From Rhodocollybia butyracea (lineage: Eukaryota > Basidiomycota > Agaricomycetes > Agaricales > Omphalotaceae): 26,099 bases of DNA. Shown piece after piece: positions 21,510-26,099 of the stretch; within the stretch, counting starts at the first letter, position 1, and each line of letters opens with the position of its first letter. Location of the stretch: the NCBI GenBank assembly GCA_015501585.1, contig JADNRY010000797.1, positions 1 to 26,099 of the forward strand. The letters are read 5' to 3'. Below the pieces are notes generated by a model. It was given only the letters and a program-made list of their open reading frames with translations, did not search any database and was not told where the DNA came from. Position numbers and translations under genes: made by a program.

Positions 21510-21569
21510 CGGCGCTAAATTATCTACGGTCAAAGACTTTTCGTTTTGACGGTAGATAATTTAGCGCCG
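21510..21569. repeat. 25-bp inverted repeat (strong hairpin)
   Basis: The left arm 21510-21534 and right arm 21545-21569 are complementary at 24 of 25 positions, with a 10-base spacer. The arm begins CGGCGCTAAATTATCTAC. It could be a tiny MITE, a terminator-like or cruciform site, or the end of a larger element. No function can be assigned. Confidence 0.85.
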
Positions 21570-21578
21570 TAAATGGGA

Positions 21579-21592
21579 TCAGCTGATCCAAT
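21579..21592. repeat. 14-bp perfect palindrome
   Basis: GGATCAGCTGATCC reads the same on both strands and lies 10 bp from the larger hairpin at 21510-21569. Confidence 0.7.
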
Positions 21593-22109
21593 ACCGACTA
21601 ATAAAGATGACAGCCGCGGCGACTTGACTGGTGTACTGGTCACACTGCTCGCAAGAGCCGTTATACAGTGTAGGATGCCTAAACGCCTGCACAAAGCATT
21701 TGAAAAGTTTACAGTGTAGGTCTACAATATTTCTCACGAGTCACTAGTAGGAGTCAAAGTCTTTGTGTTTTCGTTCAGTAGCACTCGGAGTTCAACCCAA
21801 AAGGGCCTACATCTGTACTGAGCCAAGATTCCGGCTCTTATGTAAATAAAATAAGCGACGTTCCGCGAATCGATGCACACAGATGCACACCGAGATCCCG
21901 TTCCTCCTCGTCCCTTGATTCACAAGGATTTACTGGTCAAGAGGTAAATTGAGGTAGAAAAGGGTACTTACTGATGCGTGTTATATGGTGCGTGCACACG
22001 TATATCACAAAGTCATTTTTGACTTGAAACTTAGCAAGAAATATGTATTTTTGTCATATATACAACGATAGCTTGATATTAATACATCTGTATTGAGGGT
22101 TGAGGCCCT
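21593..22109. other. intergenic, nothing recognised
   Basis: About 0.5 kb without a gene. ACAGTGTAGG occurs twice (near 21666 and 21711) and GATGCACAC twice near 21873-21890. Confidence 0.4.
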
Positions 22110-22114
22110 AAAGA

Positions 22115-22631
22115 TGCTGAAACTAGATTACCGCTTATGAGTCGTATCTAATCAGTAATGTGAGTCGACTAGACGCACTTGCTATACAATCAATGAACTG
22201 TCGATATATGCTATGTTGAAACTCACCCTCAAACACTAGACGCAGCCTCTACGCAGGTTCGTATAGATGTAGTCAATTATGCCATTCGCTATTAGTCTTA
22301 TGATACATAGCTTGTACGCTGCCTTGCAGTACCTATGAACAATTCCTATAGAATTACCATACGGACTCCATCTTCTAGGGTACATTATGCACATGTATAT
22401 GCACTATGTTTAGCAGTACGACTCAAGTAGACTCATACATTGTTATAGGGTTTATTATATTCTGTAGTATAAATACTGTAGATATTTTCCTGTAACAATA
22501 ACCAAGAATCCTACTATTTGTCTGGACACTTGTTCTGCTCTCAAAAAGCACTCTCTACAACTCCTGTAACACCCTTACACTCTCAGGTGAGTATGCTGTC
22601 GACCTTGTGTTGACTGACCGCTGTTTCTACA
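22115..22631 (+). mobile_element. solo copia LTR
   Basis: A 517-bp block from TGCTGAAAC to TTTCTACA, homologous throughout to the copia 3' LTR at 5800-6209 plus 12727-12832. It is flanked by perfect 5-bp duplications AAAGA (22110-22114 and 22632-22636). The TATA-like TATAAATA is at 22468-22475. No internal element sequence adjoins it, so it is the product of recombination between two LTRs. It also gives the uninterrupted target sequence that proves the hAT-like insertion in the other copy. Confidence 0.95.
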
Positions 22632-22710
22632 AAAGAAGTCTGGTACAGTAATTCTAGACAAATTCTACACAATGTCAAGAGAAAATGAGCACTGTCAGTA
22701 CACGCATCCT

Positions 22711-22843
22711 GCATCACTTGCACGCACCGCACGCACCCTTGCACGCACTTGCACGCACCCTGCATCACTTGCACACACTCTGATGTGGGGTGCGTGCAAT
22801 TGATGGCGGCAGGTGTGTGCAAGTGATGCCAAGCGCGTGCAAG
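22711..22843. repeat. TTGCACGCACC repeat cluster with nested inverted repeat
   Basis: A perfect 17-bp inverted repeat GCATCACTTGCACACAC lies at 22762-22778 and 22813-22829. It is enclosed by a 9-bp pair CTTGCACGC at 22748-22756 and 22835-22843. A further direct copy, GCATCACTTGCACGCACC, lies at 22711-22728. The cluster could be a degraded MITE or a local foldback; no target duplication was found. Confidence 0.7.
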
Positions 22844-24192
22844 TATTGCGGCGTTTGTCCTTCAGCAGTGTTAATTGTGTACATGTATTCAATGCGCTAC
22901 TAAGTAGCCCACTGCCATTTTCCAGTTCTGCTAAGCTCTAATGATAAGTACAGATACAATATTGACCTTATTAGAGGTTGATTGATAAGCTAGACAGTGT
23001 ACACAACACTGTTAGTTGGCTCTGATCACACAGACACAGAGGAGACAAAAGTCCAGACACAGACACAGACAGAGAAACCACAACTTGATATTTCACAAGT
23101 ACGTACAAGCTTAAATACAAGTCCAGCGAGTTAATAATAAGTACAACGCGTGAAGCGTTCACAGATGGATAAGATGAGAGTGGAATGGAGCACAAGGTAA
23201 GTAAGTAAGAATAGACGAGACCACAATGATTAAGCAATGGCGAGTGGGCAGGATAAAGATAGTACAACTAGTTCACATACCAGTAGTTACAACGAGAGAG
23301 AATGTTCCATAGATAGTAACAAAGTGAGAAGACTGTTCCATAGTAAGTATAATGAAAATGATAGATGACGAAGTCCAACAGACCTTGATGTTTATTAACT
23401 AGAAGTTCTATCTTCCAAAAGTGTACGGTTCTCGCAGGCTCTTGAACAACTCACAACTATCTGGATGTGAGGCCCAAGCACCTGGAAAGCCTCAGAGCTA
23501 TGAGTGCTGACTTTTATATATTCACGTACATCCTAATCTTAGATTTCCTAATCCTGATGCTTCATCATCTAATTTCTGCTCGAATACTAGTGCACAGTCT
23601 GCAAGTATACTTAATCAAAGCAAAATAGCGACTTAGTGTGTCCTTGTACAAATAAACTGAAGGCAATCAACATACTCCTACATACTCCCATGCGCTCCAT
23701 ACTTCGGATGAATCCCATACAATCAGTATGTATGGAGAATTTTTAACAAGCGCTGAAAATTGGTATGGCTGCCATACTGTCATACTGCCCATGCATCCCA
23801 TACTTTTCCCAATTTGCTGATGTCTAGGGACTCCCTCAGAGTGTTTCCTTATCTCTGAGGTGAGTTTACTTAGTTTACTTATACTTTCTTATACTAACAA
23901 TGTCCATAGCTTAAGCTTACTTGTACTTTGTTAGCTCCTACAACTGTAACTTTGATTTGTAAAGATCATCGTGTCCCGTTGTTTTGGCTTCGTTGGATGA
24001 TGGTTTGAGCAGAAGTCGGATCACATACTTTCTAGCAACTTTCTAGGTTGACCATTGGTAGGATCATTTGGTATCACTGGCTCTCATTCTTCCAACCTGC
24101 TCCCAATAAACAGTGGTAAAATTAGAACAGAATTTGGAACCTTTGTGAGATCAGAGCCAAAGCAAACACAACGGAAATTATCTATTATATTT
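22844..24192. other. intergenic, no gene seen
   Basis: AT-rich with a CAGACACAGACA-type simple repeat at 23031-23075 and a 15-bp palindrome GTATGGCTGCCATAC at 23761-23775 among many CATAC strings (23670-23810). On the minus strand a TATA box near 23520 suggests an old promoter or LTR, but no paired ends with a target duplication were found. The end from about 24110 is the 3' flank of gene 2. Confidence 0.4.
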
Positions 24193-24279
24193 TCATGAAG
24201 GTATGTATGTTGGGGGAGGTGTATAGGAATCTCCATCTCCTGTTATATCAAGCTGGGTTTTAAGATGACATATCTGCTC

Positions 24280-24862
24280 TAGTGTTGTGCCGGCTGGGGC
24301 CCGGCTCAGAAGCCCCGGCCAAGGCTCGTCAAAAATCTGAGCCGGGCCCTAGCCCCCACGAAGGGCCGGCTCAAAGCCGGCTCAGGCTCAGGCCGGGGCC
24401 CAAGCGCTAAAGAGACATGTCTTGAGGCGCTAAGCTCCCTGTCCTCGGTGGACTCTACACCATGATACTTTTGGCTTTCTGGTTGCTTTCTGAGTGTGTG
24501 CAGGTTATACATGCTGCTTTTTGAGATGATTTGGATCTGTAAGGCCAATGCAATACATTCATCAGATAGGTGGAACAAATTGTTTGACACTAATGGAGCC
24601 TTTTTTTCAGCCTGGTTAATATCTCTGGAAACCATGAGTGTAAAATTGGGCATAAGTGATGATACATGTAGTGTAATTTTTGGCGTGCTGCTCTATGCTT
24701 CATTAAGCGCTGAGCTCCGGCTCAGGCCCCGGCCCAGGGCTTTGAGAATTCTGAGCCGGGCCTTGAGCCCCCTGAGCCCTATGACGGCTGGGGCCGGGCT
24801 AGGCTCAAAGACGGCCGGCTTTGGGGGCTCAACGGCCCTGAGCCGTAGCCGGCACATCACTA
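24280..24862. mobile_element. hAT-like MITE, 583 bp, in gene 2
   Basis: It is flanked by perfect 8-bp duplications ATCTGCTC (24272-24279 and 24863-24870). The ends are TAGTGTTGTGCCGGCT and the complement of TAGTGATGTGCCGGCT (one mismatch in 16). Subterminal regions are packed with GGCTCA, GGCCCGGC and GAGCCGG motifs on both strands, while the middle is AT-rich and codes for nothing. These are hAT features. Excising it with one duplication restores the gene 2 reading frame and its match to gene 1. Confidence 0.93.
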
Positions 24863-25433
24863 ATCTGCTCTGCCATCCTGCCAATTGTAGCCTCCATTCT
24901 TACTACCTTAACTTGGATATCCTGGTTGACATATTCCTGGACCTGAGTCGAGGAAGTTGGAGTGGGGTGTGACTCATTGGGAAGAGTTGGAAGAGATTCT
25001 GGTTGTGGGAATTCAGGAGGGGATGTAGGCTCAGGCTCAGGAACCTGAGGATTGGGTATGGGTATAAAGCTGTCACGTGAACCGTTATGGTGACCTTTTT
25101 CTTGTGTAATGTCACTGGGATCCAGATTCATAACAATGTTCAACCCGGCATCTGCACCTAATGGCATCCTGTCTTGTGGTAAAGGAGAGACATGGGCTGC
25201 CTCCATTTCTTGACGCCAACGTTCACGTCGTCGGCGATACATATGGATGTTGAAGATGCCTATGCCTATCAAGGCAAGGACCAACGTTAATCCTATCACG
25301 GCTCCTGCAGTGGGCCCTGCGGAAAGGCTCGTGTGTACATGTTTAGGAGTATCTGGGGCGGGGGTAACATCGTGACTAGGGGAGGGGGGTTGGTTTGCAA
25401 CTCGGAAGAAACAGAAAGGTGGGTTTGATAAAC

Positions 25434-25766
25434 CTCGTGGTTGGAGCTGTTGTAACTGACTCGGAAGGACTAGTAGTATGGATAATGATTTGGTAAAACT
25501 TTTATGAGAATGGAAAATCTACGAACATTGAAGGTGTTGTAGCCAGTGTAAATGGAGTAGTAGTAGTAGCCATGGAAAATGGACCAAGAGTAACAACAGT
25601 GGTAGTACTAGTACTATGTAAGGAGGGAAAATTGGTATGGAGGGAATGAGAAAGGTGGGTATGACAAACCTGGTTGTTGGGGCTGCCATTGTAGCTAAAG
25701 TCGGACTAGTAAGTAATATGGACAATGAACTGTTGGAACTTTCATGAGAATGGCAGATCTACGAAC
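25434..25766 (-). repeat. tandem duplication of an exon-intron module in gene 2
   Basis: The unit is an intron starting GTTCGTAG, a 36-bp exon, then an intron starting GTTTRTCA. It occurs at 25766-25614 and again at 25526-25376. The introns of the two copies resemble each other in sequence and length (61 and 57 bp, 56 and 58 bp). Gene 1 has one such module with a 24-bp exon. The duplicated unit adds a Thr-rich segment in frame. Confidence 0.75.
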
Positions 25767-26012
25767 AAGGCTGAGCTGGATGTATGTGGAATAACACTAG
25801 CACCTGTGTTTAAACTTGGCTTTTGTGATGTCCGAGTCCGACTCGGAGCTGAGTTTATGAAAGCCTTAGCGAGCAACTGGAAGAACACAGTGGCTGAACT
25901 GCTCACACGTATTCATTGACGCCATTGAGTGTGTGCTACAATCAAGAATTAAAGTATCAGAAAAAATGTGGTGGGGCGAAACTTCAAGAGGGTGGGATCA
26001 TCGAGGTATCCT

Positions 26013-26030
26013 TTAACTATATATTTATCC
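26013..26030 (-). promoter_or_regulatory. TATA box region of gene 2
   Basis: On the minus strand GGATAAATATATAG lies about 90 bp before the proposed ATG. The same spacing and the CCCCACCACATT block are found upstream of gene 1. Confidence 0.55.
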
Positions 26031-26099
26031 TGGGACCACCATCAGCTCAACATCAAACCTACCCTCACAATGATTGATCAATGACGAGTCGGAGCTATG

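Larger units (their letters stand above)
24193..25925 (-). pseudogene. paralogue of gene 1, truncated by a hAT-like MITE (gene 2)
   Basis: Exons on the minus strand: 25925-25907, 25848-25767, 25705-25670, 25613-25527, 25469-25434, then from 25375. The five introns are 56-61 bp with GT..AG borders, and the frame is open across all joins. Layout matches gene 1: a Thr/Ser-rich region (residues 1-108), a transmembrane helix (SAGPTAGAVIGLTLVLALIG, about 105-131), a basic RRRRERWRQ stop-transfer, an acidic/Pro tail and RMAEQI. There the frame runs into an inserted element and stops at 24829, giving 268 residues. Beyond the element, homologous sequence (CHLKTQL ... TPPPTYIPS) continues to a stop at 24193. 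So the uninterrupted form would have been 283 residues with the same PPxY end. The remaining protein keeps its membrane part but lacks PPxY; it may still be made. Confidence 0.75.

Noticed and set aside
22998..23650. Possible minus-strand LTR with TGTACA at both ends and a TATA box near 23520
   Set aside because: The flanking five bases (GACAG and AATAA) do not match, and the alternative TGTT..AACA ends also lack a duplication. Kept only as intergenic sequence.

Overview
This window looks like a transposon-rich accessory region of a filamentous fungus, most likely a basidiomycete of the Agaricomycetes. The grounds are spliceosomal introns of 48-71 bp in every convincing gene, a Ty1/copia pol remnant, two non-autonomous hAT-like elements, solo LTRs, and a multi-exon tyrosine recombinase of a type that, as far as I recall, is common in mushroom genomes. 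The species cannot be fixed from the sequence.

Layout. 1-933: non-coding leader or flank of unknown origin. 934-5704: decayed copia gag-pol, interrupted at 1312-2420 by a probable solo LTR. It is followed by a polypurine tract and a 3' LTR (5800-6209) that continues at 12727-12832. That LTR is split by a 6.5-kb hAT-like foldback element (6210-12718) with an 8-bp target duplication (TTTGTCTG). The element has 24-bp terminal inverted repeats and two long inverted arms built of tandem 308-bp dimers. Its right terminus was later hit by a solo LTR (11777-12709, target duplication CAAAC). This solo LTR carries seven hairpins in a row that share a 12-nt loop but have different, mostly complementary stems. 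This is the most unusual structure in the window.

13666-14525 (minus): gene 1, a Thr/Ser/Pro-rich single-pass membrane protein ending in a PPxY motif. 15294-16587 (plus): a decayed gene of unknown family with several in-frame stops. 17623-19858 (minus): a seven-exon tyrosine-recombinase gene that can be read through in full. 21510-21592: a strong hairpin next to a perfect palindrome. 22115-22631: a solo LTR of the same copia family, with target duplication AAAGA. 24193-25925 (minus): gene 2, a paralogue of gene 1 with a duplicated exon-intron module, broken by a 583-bp hAT-like MITE (target duplication ATCTGCTC).

The membrane-protein genes are a dispersed duplicate pair sharing promoter elements, about 10 kb apart, with the recombinase gene and a solo LTR between them. 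No transposase for either hAT-like element lies in the window, so both would need one supplied from elsewhere. The order of events can be read from the nesting: copia insertion, then hAT-like insertion into its 3' LTR, then LTR insertion into the hAT-like terminus, then recombination leaving a solo LTR. All gene models are hand-made from splice signals and reading frames; none has been tested by transcript data or database search.
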